Shown: positions 57,019-64,000 of the stretch, piece after piece
Numbering within the stretch: the first letter of the stretch is position 1
Layout: every line of letters starts with the position of its first letter
Assembly (NCBI RefSeq): GCF_003860465.1
Contig: NZ_CP034183.1
Location: forward strand, 1,371,001-1,435,000
Origin: Deinococcus psychrotolerans
GTDB taxonomy: Bacteria > Deinococcota > Deinococci > Deinococcales > Deinococcaceae
Direction: 5' to 3'
DNA length: 64,000 bases
Notes under the pieces: generated by a model
The model's database searches: none
Seen by the model: only the letters and a program-made list of their open reading frames with translations
Told to the model about the DNA's origin: nothing
Made by a program: the position numbers and the translations under genes

Positions 57019-57408
57019 TTAATCCAGAATGCGCTTGAGGTGCAAGTAGATCTCGTACCAATCGCCCTTGTCGCGGGGGCGCTTGCCGCGCAGCTCGATG
57101 CGGGCCAAGGTGCGAACCCAGTCCGGCGTGATCTGAGCGCCCAGCGTGGGGTCGGCCACCAAATCCGCTAAGCCTTTGGGCATGGCTCCTTCGGTGTTTT
57201 GGCCGTAGAACTCAACGCCCTCGAGCAAGTCGTGAACGGTGATGTCGTAAGCGCCGGCCAGCGTCTGAAGGGTATCCAAGCTGGGGTTGGTGCGCCCACG
57301 CTCTAGGTCGGACAAGTACGGCACGCTGATGCTGGCCGTCTCTGCCACGTCTTTGAGGCGTAGCCCGCGCTCGCTCCTGAGCTCGCGGAGTCGTTCGTGT
57401 AATTTCAT
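57019..57408 (-). CDS. ddrO: DNA-damage-response repressor DdrO
   Basis: A 129-residue XRE-family repressor that represses the radiation/desiccation response regulon until cleaved by the metalloprotease IrrE/PprI. The helix-turn-helix is about residues 17-40 ([36 protein letters not shown]), and the C-terminal dimerisation part ends in [14 protein letters not shown]. Full-length conservation with Deinococcus DdrO makes the identification firm. GGAGGTG stands 4 nt before the ATG. The gene has a promoter at 57549-57577 and an RDRM-like palindrome in its leader. Confidence 0.96.
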   Translation of the reverse strand: MKLHERLRELRSERGLRLKDVAETASISVPYLSDLERGRTNPSLDTLQTLAGAYDITVHDLLEGVEFYGQNTEGAMPKGLADLVADPTLGAQITPDWVRTLARIELRGKRPRDKGDWYEIYLHLKRILD

Positions 57409-57512
57409 GCTTCACCTCCCGGTGTGGTGAGAGCCAGCCGCAGCACGCAGCCCCGAAGGCTCACAGATGAGCTGACTCAGGATGCTTGGCCGCCACGTTG
57501 AACGTTTGAGCC

Positions 57513-57529
57513 TTCTGATATTTACAGAA
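57513..57529. promoter_or_regulatory. RDRM-like operator of ddrO
   Basis: The 17-bp palindrome TTCTGATATTTACAGAA matches the published RDRM TTATGTCATTGACATAA at 12 of 17 positions, with the same TTnTG...ACAnAA frame. It lies about 13-30 nt downstream of the predicted ddrO start, where DdrO binding would block transcription, consistent with autorepression. Confidence 0.8.
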
Positions 57530-57548
57530 TTTCGCACCCTCAAGTGCG

Positions 57549-57577
57549 AGTGTAGCACCGCGTTCCAGTCTGGTCAA
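57549..57577 (-). promoter_or_regulatory. ddrO promoter
   Basis: On the minus strand TTGACC (57577-57572), a 17-bp spacer and TACACT (57554-57549). Start near 57542, giving a leader of about 134 nt that includes the RDRM-like site. Confidence 0.75.
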
Positions 57578-57601
57578 GACAGAATGAAGTGGGTCAAGTT
57601 C

Positions 57602-57630
57602 TTGAACAAGCCAGGAAACTACGCTAAAAT
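57602..57630 (+). promoter_or_regulatory. Promoter of the gene divergent from ddrO
   Basis: TTGAAC (57602-57607), a 17-bp spacer and TAAAAT (57625-57630). Its -35 box is only 24 bp from that of ddrO, so the two promoters are back to back. Confidence 0.75.
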
Positions 57631-57633
57631 CGT

Positions 57634-57649
57634 AATCAAGAATTTGATT
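57634..57649. promoter_or_regulatory. Palindromic site at the start of the divergent transcript
   Basis: AATCAA-GAAT-TTGATT, a perfect 6-bp inverted repeat with a 4-bp centre, covers the predicted start point of the plus-strand transcript. It differs from RDRM, so a different regulator may bind. Confidence 0.5.
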
Positions 57650-57703
57650 TACACTTCTTCTCATCTCCATCATTTTAGATATTGCTATTCCGGAGGACTG
57701 TCC

Positions 57704-57955
57704 ATGCGTGCCCTTGAAGACATTGCCCAAACGCTCAGACTCGGCCAACTGCACCCCACTGCTGTCCTCAACACCTTGATCACCGCTGAAAACGAAGGCG
57801 GACTGAGCGCCGTGCGGCACATCGAGCGCCAACTTACCCGCAGCGCCGACGCCCTGAGTGAGAGGCGGCACCCCCACAGCCAACTGGCCCAGATTTGGCT
57901 GAATTCCACCCGCGCTTATCTGGTGGCCCAAACCGAGCAAAAGCAAGCGGTCTGA
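57704..57955 (+). CDS. Hypothetical protein divergent from ddrO, 83 residues
   Basis: A small soluble helical protein (MRALEDIAQTLRLGQLHPTA ... QLAQIWLNSTRAYLVAQTEQKQ). GGAGG lies 8 nt before the ATG, and the frame upstream of it is non-coding leader. It has a near-consensus promoter and a palindrome over its start point, back to back with ddrO. No family recognised. A role in the damage response is a guess from position. Confidence 0.65.
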   Translation: MRALEDIAQTLRLGQLHPTAVLNTLITAENEGGLSAVRHIERQLTRSADALSERRHPHSQLAQIWLNSTRAYLVAQTEQKQAV

Positions 57956-58002
57956 GGCGATCAGGCGTCTATGCCTGCACCTGCCTGTGTCAGACTCGAA
58001 CG

Positions 58003-58476
58003 ATGACCCTCCGCGCCCAAACACTGTTGATAGTTGCCGTGCTTGCCCTGCTCTCTTCAGCCAGCGCTCAGAAGCAAACGGGGAACCCAATGGCCAAAAT
58101 TAAGAGCTTGACGCTCAAAGTCGGCGCAGCGGGCCAAGACCTCAAGGTGAGCGCGGGCGATACCCTGCGCTTTGAGCTGAGCAGCAGCGCCGGCACCGGC
58201 TACGCCTGGCACGTCCTCGACGTCGACCCGGTCTTTCTGGCTCTGGTGGACAGAACGGTTGCTGCCGCGCCCACTGCCAACACGGCTGGAGCAAGCGCAG
58301 CGAGGCCGGTGGTCGGCAGTTCCGGCCCGGTGACCACCTATGTCTATTACGTCAAAAAGTCACTCGACCTCGGCGGCTACTCAGTCACTACGCCGGTTGT
58401 CTTTGTCAACCTGCCGCCCGGACGCCAGACCACCCAAACGGCGAAGCTGATTCAGTTCAACTTGGCAGCCAAGTAA
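58003..58476 (+). CDS. Exported protein resembling I42 (chagasin-like) protease inhibitors
   Basis: A 157-residue protein with a signal peptide (TLLIVAVLALLSSASA). The mature part has AGDTLRFELSSSAGTGYAWHV near residues 47-66; the GTGYAW motif matches the loop that enters the active site of cysteine proteases in chagasin-family inhibitors. A later PVVFVNLPPGR strand lacks the classical RPW motif, so inhibition is unproven. It is 46 bp downstream of the gene at 57704. Confidence 0.6.
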   Translation: MTLRAQTLLIVAVLALLSSASAQKQTGNPMAKIKSLTLKVGAAGQDLKVSAGDTLRFELSSSAGTGYAWHVLDVDPVFLALVDRTVAAAPTANTAGASAARPVVGSSGPVTTYVYYVKKSLDLGGYSVTTPVVFVNLPPGRQTTQTAKLIQFNLAAK

Positions 58477-58498
58477 ACCCAGCAGCACGCCGCTGCAC

Positions 58499-60031
58499 TC
58501 AAAGACCGTAAATTTCTGCGTACTTTTCAAACAAATACTTCACGTAAGCGTCGGCGCTCAGCGGCTGGCCCGTGGCCCCCTCCACAATTTGCGCGGGGGT
58601 GTGGCGGCGGCCATACTGGTGCACGTTAACACGCAGCCATTCCCGCAGCGGCGCGTAATCGGCGTTCTGGAGTCCGGCGGCAATTTCAGGATTCTGGCTA
58701 GCGGCTTCTAGGAGTTGCACGCTCAGCAAGTTGCCGAGGCTGTACGTCGGGAAATACCCGATCAGACCCGCCGACCAGTGAATATCTTGCAGCACGCCTT
58801 CGCTGTCGCTGTCAGGCACCACGCCCAGATACTCCTGCATCTTGGCATTCCAAGCATCGGGCAGGTCAGCCACGCTTAGCTCACCCTCGATCAGGGCCAG
58901 TTCCAACTCAAAGCGCAGCATGATGTGAAAGTTGTAGGTCACTTCGTCGGCTTCCACCCGAATCAGGCTCGGCTCCACGCGGTTGACGGCGCGGTAAATG
59001 GACTCGGCGCTCTGGCCGGCGGCGACTTCCGGTGCGGCCTGCGCCAACTCGGCAAAATAATGTTGCCAAAAGGCTTTGGAGCGGCCCAGCAGATTCTCAA
59101 AAAGGCGTGACTGACTTTCGTGAACGCCCAAGCTGGCTCCGCGTGCCAGCGGAGTGCGCTCCAGTTCTGAGCTGACGCCGTGCTCGTACATGGCGTGGCC
59201 GGTTTCGTGCCAGGTTCCGAACAAGCTCATCGGAAAGTAGTGTTCGTCAAAGCGGGTGGTAATGCGGATATCGTCGGCGCTGAAGTTGGTCTGAAAGGGG
59301 TGGGCACTTTCATCCAGCCGCGAAAAACTGGGCAGCAGACCGAACGCTTCTTCGGCGACTTTGAGCGAGAGCTGACGCTGGGCCGCCGCCGGAAATGAAC
59401 GCGTCAGCACGCCGTAATCGGTGGCGTCGCCCGCCGCGACGATGGAGCGCAGCAGCGGCAAGGTGCGCTCACGCAAATCGGCAAAAATCTGCCGGACGTG
59501 GGCCGTCTTCATGCCGGGTTCGTAGTCGTCGAGGAGCGCGTCGTAAGGGTGCTGGTCATAACCGATCAGCTCGGCGTACTGTCTGGTCAGGCTCAGCACC
59601 CGCTCCAAGTACGGCGCGAAAGAAGCGAAGTCATTGTCAGCCCGCGCCTTGATCCAAGCGTGGTGGGCCTCATTTCGGGCCTGCGAAACGTCTTCCACAA
59701 AGGCGGTGGGCAGCTTGGTGGCTTTGTCAAAGTCACGCCGAGTCACCCTCAACAAATCCACGTCCACTTCGCTGAGTTGGCCCGTGTCTACCGCTTCGGC
59801 AGCTTCCAGCAGCGCCCGCGTTTCGTCGGAGGTCAACAGGTGGTGGCTGAGTCCGGCCAAACTGGACATCTGGAGACCGCGCACCCGCGCCGCATCCTCC
59901 GGCATCTGGGTTTCCTGATCCCACGACAGCAGGCCCTGCGCCGCGCCCAGATCGCTGATGAGATTGAGGCGGCGCTTGAGAGCGTCCAAGGGGCCGGCGG
60001 GAGCAACCTGTTGGGGAGCAGTGACAGTCAT
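58499..60031 (-). CDS. Carboxypeptidase, family M32 (Taq type)
   Basis: A zinc carboxypeptidase of 510 residues, typical of Thermus/Pyrococcus M32 enzymes. The motif HETGH is at 275-279 with the conserved DQETQMP near the N-terminus, IRVEADEVTY and GLIGYFPTYSLGN near the C-terminus. TAGCCT (60043-60038) ends 6 nt before the ATG, so leaderless. Cleaves C-terminal residues except Pro with broad specificity. Confidence 0.95.
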   Translation of the reverse strand: MTVTAPQQVAPAGPLDALKRRLNLISDLGAAQGLLSWDQETQMPEDAARVRGLQMSSLAGLSHHLLTSDETRALLEAAEAVDTGQLSEVDVDLLRVTRRDFDKATKLPTAFVEDVSQARNEAHHAWIKARADNDFASFAPYLERVLSLTRQYAELIGYDQHPYDALLDDYEPGMKTAHVRQIFADLRERTLPLLRSIVAAGDATDYGVLTRSFPAAAQRQLSLKVAEEAFGLLPSFSRLDESAHPFQTNFSADDIRITTRFDEHYFPMSLFGTWHETGHAMYEHGVSSELERTPLARGASLGVHESQSRLFENLLGRSKAFWQHYFAELAQAAPEVAAGQSAESIYRAVNRVEPSLIRVEADEVTYNFHIMLRFELELALIEGELSVADLPDAWNAKMQEYLGVVPDSDSEGVLQDIHWSAGLIGYFPTYSLGNLLSVQLLEAASQNPEIAAGLQNADYAPLREWLRVNVHQYGRRHTPAQIVEGATGQPLSADAYVKYLFEKYAEIYGL

Positions 60032-60105
60032 GAAGCTAGGCTAACACCGCTGGGCAGTCGGGAGTGCAGGTTCAAACCTCACTGACTCTTGGCACCTTTG
60101 CTCCC

Positions 60106-61374
60106 TCACTGCCACCGTTCGCGCTCTTCCGCCGCCTCGCCCAGCAGCAGGGGCCGCACTTCGCCCAGCAAGTACAAGCTGCCGCACACCACGCTCAGGC
60201 CCGGCGGCAACGACGCCAGCGCCTCAGCAGGCGTGGATGCGGAGCGAATGGGAATCCCAAACGGTTCAAAGAATTTGGCCAACTCCTGCGGCTCGGCGGC
60301 TCGGGGACTCAGCCGCGAGCGCGTGAGGATCACCTGACTGGCAATAGGCGCAAGTTCGGCCACCACGCCAGCAATGTCTTTGTCGCCCGCCGCACCGAAG
60401 ATCAGCGGCACTTTCTCTACGCCCAGACTCCGCAGCGCCGCCGCCAATGCCCGCGCTCCGTCAGGATTATGGGCACCGTCGAGCACCACTTGGCGCTCCA
60501 AACCGTCCGGCCCGCCAAGCCAAGTCAGTTTTTCTAACCTGCCCGGCCAGCGAATTTGCGTGACGCCGTTTTGAATGGCCTGCGAATCGGTACCCAAGCG
60601 CTGGGCCGCCAGCACCGCTAGTGCCGCGTTCATGGCCCCATGTTGCCCGAGCAGTGGCGTGAGTACCGTGAGGCTCCCGGCAGGACTGATAAGAGTCACC
60701 CGTGAGCCTTGCCAGCCCTGCAGTTGCACTTCTACCTTCGCCTCCCGGCCCAGCGCCCACACGTCCGCGCCCGTCGCGTCCAGCAGCGGCCAGAAAGCGG
60801 GCGCGATGCCAGTCACTGCCAGTCGGCCAGACCGCAGAATTCCGGCTTTCTCGCTGGTAATGGCGCTGAGGGTATCGCCCAGAATCTCGGTATGGTCTAG
60901 CGCCACGCCCGTAATGACACTCAAGGCCGGCTCAAGCGCGTTGGTGGCGTCCAGCCTCCCACCCAGCCCGACTTCCATCACGGCCCACTGCGCTCCGGCC
61001 TCCGCAAACAGCCAGCACCCCAGCGCCACCACAATTTCAAAAAAAGTCGCTCCAAGCGCTTCGGCGTGGGGGCGCACCCGGCCCAGTCCGGCTTCAAACA
61101 CATCAGCGGATAACTCCTGACCACCCACCATGAAGCGCTCAGCAAAGCGGGTCAGATGAGGGCTGGTAAACAGGGCAGTGCGCTGGCCCGATGACTGGAG
61201 AATGCTGGCCAGCGTCGCCGCCGTGCTGCCCTTGCCGTTGGTTCCGCCCACCAAGACAGTTTGAAAGGTAGTTTGCGGATCGCCCAGTACATTCAGCAGC
61301 TCACGCACCCGGCCCAAACCCGGATGTACCCCGAAGCGCTGACGGGCGTAGAGCCAATCGAGATGGTTACTCAA
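60106..61374 (-). CDS. folC: Folylpolyglutamate synthase / dihydrofolate synthase
   Basis: FolC adds glutamates to folates. The 422-residue Mur-ligase-like protein has the P-loop GGTNGKGSTAATLASIL (residues 43-59), the EVGLGGRLDATNAL block, and the C-terminal VVLDGAHNPDGA. It starts 5 bp after the ppaC stop, so they form an operon. Confidence 0.95.
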   Translation of the reverse strand: MSNHLDWLYARQRFGVHPGLGRVRELLNVLGDPQTTFQTVLVGGTNGKGSTAATLASILQSSGQRTALFTSPHLTRFAERFMVGGQELSADVFEAGLGRVRPHAEALGATFFEIVVALGCWLFAEAGAQWAVMEVGLGGRLDATNALEPALSVITGVALDHTEILGDTLSAITSEKAGILRSGRLAVTGIAPAFWPLLDATGADVWALGREAKVEVQLQGWQGSRVTLISPAGSLTVLTPLLGQHGAMNAALAVLAAQRLGTDSQAIQNGVTQIRWPGRLEKLTWLGGPDGLERQVVLDGAHNPDGARALAAALRSLGVEKVPLIFGAAGDKDIAGVVAELAPIASQVILTRSRLSPRAAEPQELAKFFEPFGIPIRSASTPAEALASLPPGLSVVCGSLYLLGEVRPLLLGEAAEERERWQ

Positions 61375-61379
61375 AGTGG

Positions 61380-62306
61380 TTACTGAGCGAAATACGCTTC
61401 TAAAGCGGGGACAATCTGCTTTTTGCGGCTGATCAACTTGCCCAAATCGGCCAGATGCTGCTCAGTCGGTACGCCAAAGGCCGCCTGCACCACCTCCGCC
61501 TCAGTATCCGACACGATCAAGGTGCGGTTGGTTTCGTTCAAAATGTCCACCACACCCAGCAAAATGCCACTCAACTTGCTGGCGGCCTTCTCGGCTTGCA
61601 TGGCGCTGAGCAGTTCGGCTTGTCGCCCGAAAACGTAAGCTGGATTGGTCGTTTCAACCATGCCGATGCCCCACGTTTCTGACCCGAGCGGAAAGACCTT
61701 GTAATCCATTTTGAGCAGTTTGTCGGCGGGCATGTCACCGAGGTCGCTCTTGGCGGCGAACATCTGCATGGCGTAGCCTTCCACGTCGCTGATCCCCGCG
61801 ATGGGCGCGAGAAAAGCGGCAGCGTCCCTGTCGGTATCGGTGGTGGTGGGACTGCGAAACTGCAAGGTGTCCGAGAGAATGGCGCTCAGCAGCAAGCGGG
61901 CGTCGGTAGGCTCGACGCTCAAGCCCGCTTCGCGGTGCAACTTGAGCAGCAGCGTGCCAGTGCAGCCCAGCGGCTCAAAGCGCAGGAAAGCAGGCTGGGC
62001 GGTGCTCAGGTCGCCGAGCTTGTGGTGATCTACCACATAGCGCACGTCAAGCTCGGCCAAGTTGGGCGCACTCTGGGCCGACTCGTTGTGATCCACCAGC
62101 GCCACCGAACTGCCCACAGGCAAAGCCGCAAGCAAGTCGGGCGCGTTCACACCCGCTTCACGCAGCACATAAGCCGTCTCGTGGTTGAGTTCACCGAGGC
62201 GGTAAGGGGTCGCCGGCGTGCCCGTGCGGGTCAGGAAGTGAGCATAAACCAGCGCCGCCGTGATGGCGTCGGTATCGGGATTGAGATGGCCAAAAACAGA
62301 AATCAT
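61380..62306 (-). CDS. ppaC: Manganese-dependent inorganic pyrophosphatase
   Basis: A family II DHH pyrophosphatase of 308 residues that hydrolyses PPi to phosphate. The motifs FGHLNPDTDAI, LVDHNE, and VDHHKLGD supply the Mn ligands, and the C-terminal DHHA2 domain holds LISRKKQIVP. TAGACT (62319-62314) ends 7 nt before the ATG at 62306; the frame continues 24 codons upstream without family similarity. Confidence 0.96.
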   Translation of the reverse strand: MISVFGHLNPDTDAITAALVYAHFLTRTGTPATPYRLGELNHETAYVLREAGVNAPDLLAALPVGSSVALVDHNESAQSAPNLAELDVRYVVDHHKLGDLSTAQPAFLRFEPLGCTGTLLLKLHREAGLSVEPTDARLLLSAILSDTLQFRSPTTTDTDRDAAAFLAPIAGISDVEGYAMQMFAAKSDLGDMPADKLLKMDYKVFPLGSETWGIGMVETTNPAYVFGRQAELLSAMQAEKAASKLSGILLGVVDILNETNRTLIVSDTEAEVVQAAFGVPTEQHLADLGKLISRKKQIVPALEAYFAQ

Positions 62307-62345
62307 GTTGAGCAGTCTAGAGCATTGCCGCCTAAGGTGCCCAAC

Positions 62346-62376
62346 AAAAAAATACCCCCCGCACATGGCAGGGGGC
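62346..62376 (-). terminator. Rho-independent terminator of slpA
   Basis: Minus strand CCCCC/GGGGG(G) arms around TGCCATGTGC are followed by TATTTTTTT, 23 bp after the slpA stop. Confidence 0.88.
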
Positions 62377-62398
62377 ATTTCGGGGGTGAAGAAGGGGC

Positions 62399-64000
62399 TT
62401 AGAAGTTGACCTTGTAGGTGATCTTGAAGGTCGAACCCTGAGCCACTTGGCCGCTGGGCAGAGCCATCTGGGTGCCGTTGGCATCTTTGGCGCTCAAGTT
62501 GTAGAGGCCGTACGCGAACGACAGATCGTAGTAGTTGCCTTCCACGTAAACGCCGTTCTGGTTGACCGAGTAAGCGCCAGCAGTATCGCCGTAGAAACCG
62601 GCGGTGTTGTCGGTGCTGTCGGTCCAGGGGGTGTAGGAGCGGTTCTTGGTGTTCAGGCCAGCGTAGTAGACGGCCAGTTTGCCGGTGGGCAACAGGAAGT
62701 CGTTGAGCTTGATGCCCGCACGGTAGCTCAGTGCCGAAACGCCGTAGTTCTTGGTCGCGTCGGAGCTGCCAGTGTAGTTGCGGCTGAGGTAGCCGACCTG
62801 ACCTTCGACACTGGGCTTGAAGATGGTGTCGATGGTGTCGGTGCTGACTTTGGCTCCAGCAGCGACAGTCGAGAGATCAGCCTTAGCTGCGCTGTCGTAG
62901 ATGAAGTTGTTGTAGAGGCCTTTGAGGTTCACATTGAGGAAGCCCAACTTGGCGTTGTACAGACCGTCAGCGTAGAGCAAGCTGTCGTTGTAAGAGGAGG
63001 AGCCGCTGCTGAGGCGCTTGGCGTAGCCAAAACGCAGCGACAGGTTCTTGACCAATGCGCCGGGCAAAGCGCCGTCGTGCATAACTTCTGCGCCGTACTC
63101 GCTGTAGCAGACCTTGTCGGAGAACGCGCCCAAGCTGAAGGTCAGTGCGCCGCCCACTGCGTCGGTATCCTTCAGGCCGGTGCCGGGGTGCTGCGATCCA
63201 CAGCCGCTCTGGTTGGTGAGGGCGGTGTCGTTGAGGGTGTAGTAGCTGTTGTAGCGGCTGTTGGCAAACAAGCTACCGGACGCCACAGTGTCTGTCGCGG
63301 CGCGGGTGCCGCCGATGCTCACGTCTTGGTAGTAGCCGCCGACCGAGAAGCCGAAGCCGGGGGTCAGGTCAGCACGCGCGATGTAACGGGTTGCCGCTTC
63401 GTTGGCGGGGGTTCCCACTACGTCGGTCTTGGCGCTGTTGCTGATGTCTGCCGAGTTGGTGCCGGTGTAGAGGCTGTAGTAACCGCCGCGCACCGTGACC
63501 AGGTTCAGCAAGTTGACTTTAGCAGCCACGCCGTAGTCCACGATGCCGTTGTTGTCGGTCGAACCGAGCTTGCCGCCCTGAACAGTCTGAACGTTGTAGT
63601 AACCGCCCACCGCCACGGGGCCGAGGGTGCCGCCCACTTGAGCCGCCGCACCGACTTGGCCAGGAGTCGCGTACTGGGTTGCGCCGTTGTTATCGGTCGT
63701 GGCGCGGTCACCACGGTTATAGGGAGCCGTGCTGCCGTTGTCGCCGTCTTTGGGGTTGGCTTCGGAGATCGAAGCAGTTTTGTCGTAGTTGGCATCAACG
63801 CTGCGGTAGTTCAGGTCATAGATGCGAATGGGACCGACACTGCCGCTGGTCTTGGCATAGAAGACGTTGCTTCCGCTAGTGACTGCCGCGTTGCTGCCGT
63901 TTTGACCACTCAACACGCTGCGGGCGTATTCGCTGTCAATCTGGAAGCCCGCCAGTGCGCCGTGCGCGTCTGCGCCGTAGGCCTTAGCATCCGACACCAC
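62399..64000 (-). CDS. slpA: S-layer / surface protein SlpA, C-terminal part, 5' end outside window
   Basis: The last 533 residues of a large surface protein. Repetitive aromatic/Gly-rich beta strands (GPVAVGGYYNVQTVQGGKLGS, VRGGYYSLYTG) and the terminal KITYKVNF fit an outer-membrane-type beta-barrel such as Deinococcus SlpA, whose SLH domain would lie N-terminal, beyond the window. The gene order ddrO ... ppaC, slpA resembles D. radiodurans, supporting orthology. The frame is open to the window edge. Confidence 0.85.
   Translation of the reverse strand: MVSDAKAYGADAHGALAGFQIDSEYARSVLSGQNGSNAAVTSGSNVFYAKTSGSVGPIRIYDLNYRSVDANYDKTASISEANPKDGDNGSTAPYNRGDRATTDNNGATQYATPGQVGAAAQVGGTLGPVAVGGYYNVQTVQGGKLGSTDNNGIVDYGVAAKVNLLNLVTVRGGYYSLYTGTNSADISNSAKTDVVGTPANEAATRYIARADLTPGFGFSVGGYYQDVSIGGTRAATDTVASGSLFANSRYNSYYTLNDTALTNQSGCGSQHPGTGLKDTDAVGGALTFSLGAFSDKVCYSEYGAEVMHDGALPGALVKNLSLRFGYAKRLSSGSSSYNDSLLYADGLYNAKLGFLNVNLKGLYNNFIYDSAAKADLSTVAAGAKVSTDTIDTIFKPSVEGQVGYLSRNYTGSSDATKNYGVSALSYRAGIKLNDFLLPTGKLAVYYAGLNTKNRSYTPWTDSTDNTAGFYGDTAGAYSVNQNGVYVEGNYYDLSFAYGLYNLSAKDANGTQMALPSGQVAQGSTFKITYKVNF

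Overview
The window is a chromosomal segment of a Deinococcus species. Four things point there: a 129-residue DdrO repressor with an RDRM-like operator, an SlpA-type surface protein at the right-hand edge with ppaC, folC and an M32 carboxypeptidase between it and ddrO, a sugar-binding protein very close to the Thermus glucose/galactose-binding protein, and many genes that begin 5-8 nt after a TANNNT -10 box with no Shine-Dalgarno sequence. That leaderless arrangement is well documented in Deinococcus. Genes are densely packed on both strands in G+C-rich DNA, with one clear A+T-rich exception at 20.95-21.85 kb.

Layout. 0-10 kb: an M16C metalloprotease (cut by the window edge) diverges from ruvA-ltrA; then an AcuI-type reductase, an SDR enzyme, a twin SMR efflux pair diverging from a TetR regulator over two palindromes, eamA and purU, and an M29 aminopeptidase. 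10-18 kb: a sugar module (ROK regulator, glucose-type binding protein, two permeases, no ATPase), an exported repeat protein diverging from a LysR regulator, and small membrane proteins. 18-33 kb: inositol phosphatase, a lipoprotein, purB, the A+T-rich HNH-like gene, a BON-LysM protein, a phosphoesterase, meaB, a surface protein, DUF456-glutaredoxin, lgt, a GNAT enzyme, queG and a phosphodiesterase. 33-42 kb: aquaporin, carboxynorspermidine dehydrogenase, mobA, a polyferredoxin-prpE pair, a translationally coupled four-gene envelope operon, msrA and an MFS transporter.

42-64 kb: a 5'-nucleotidase lipoprotein, DUF937, a 32-codon gene with its own promoter and terminator, the (p)ppGpp synthetase/hydrolase, a uridine-kinase-like gene that seems to start at CTG, rplM-rpsI, several tiny membrane genes, glgB, hisBH, a PIG-L deacetylase, ddrO with its divergent promoter region, an I42-like inhibitor, M32 carboxypeptidase, ppaC-folC and the 3' part of slpA.

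Most of the window is housekeeping and stress physiology: Holliday-junction repair (ruvA), the DNA-damage repressor ddrO, stringent response, methionine sulfoxide repair, tRNA modification, nucleotide, folate and histidine biosynthesis, and envelope biogenesis. I see no tRNA or rRNA gene, CRISPR array, insertion sequence or prophage. The least explained parts are the envelope operon at 37.7-40.4 kb, the gene divergent from ddrO, the 32-codon gene at 45.26 kb, and the HNH-like gene at 20.95 kb.
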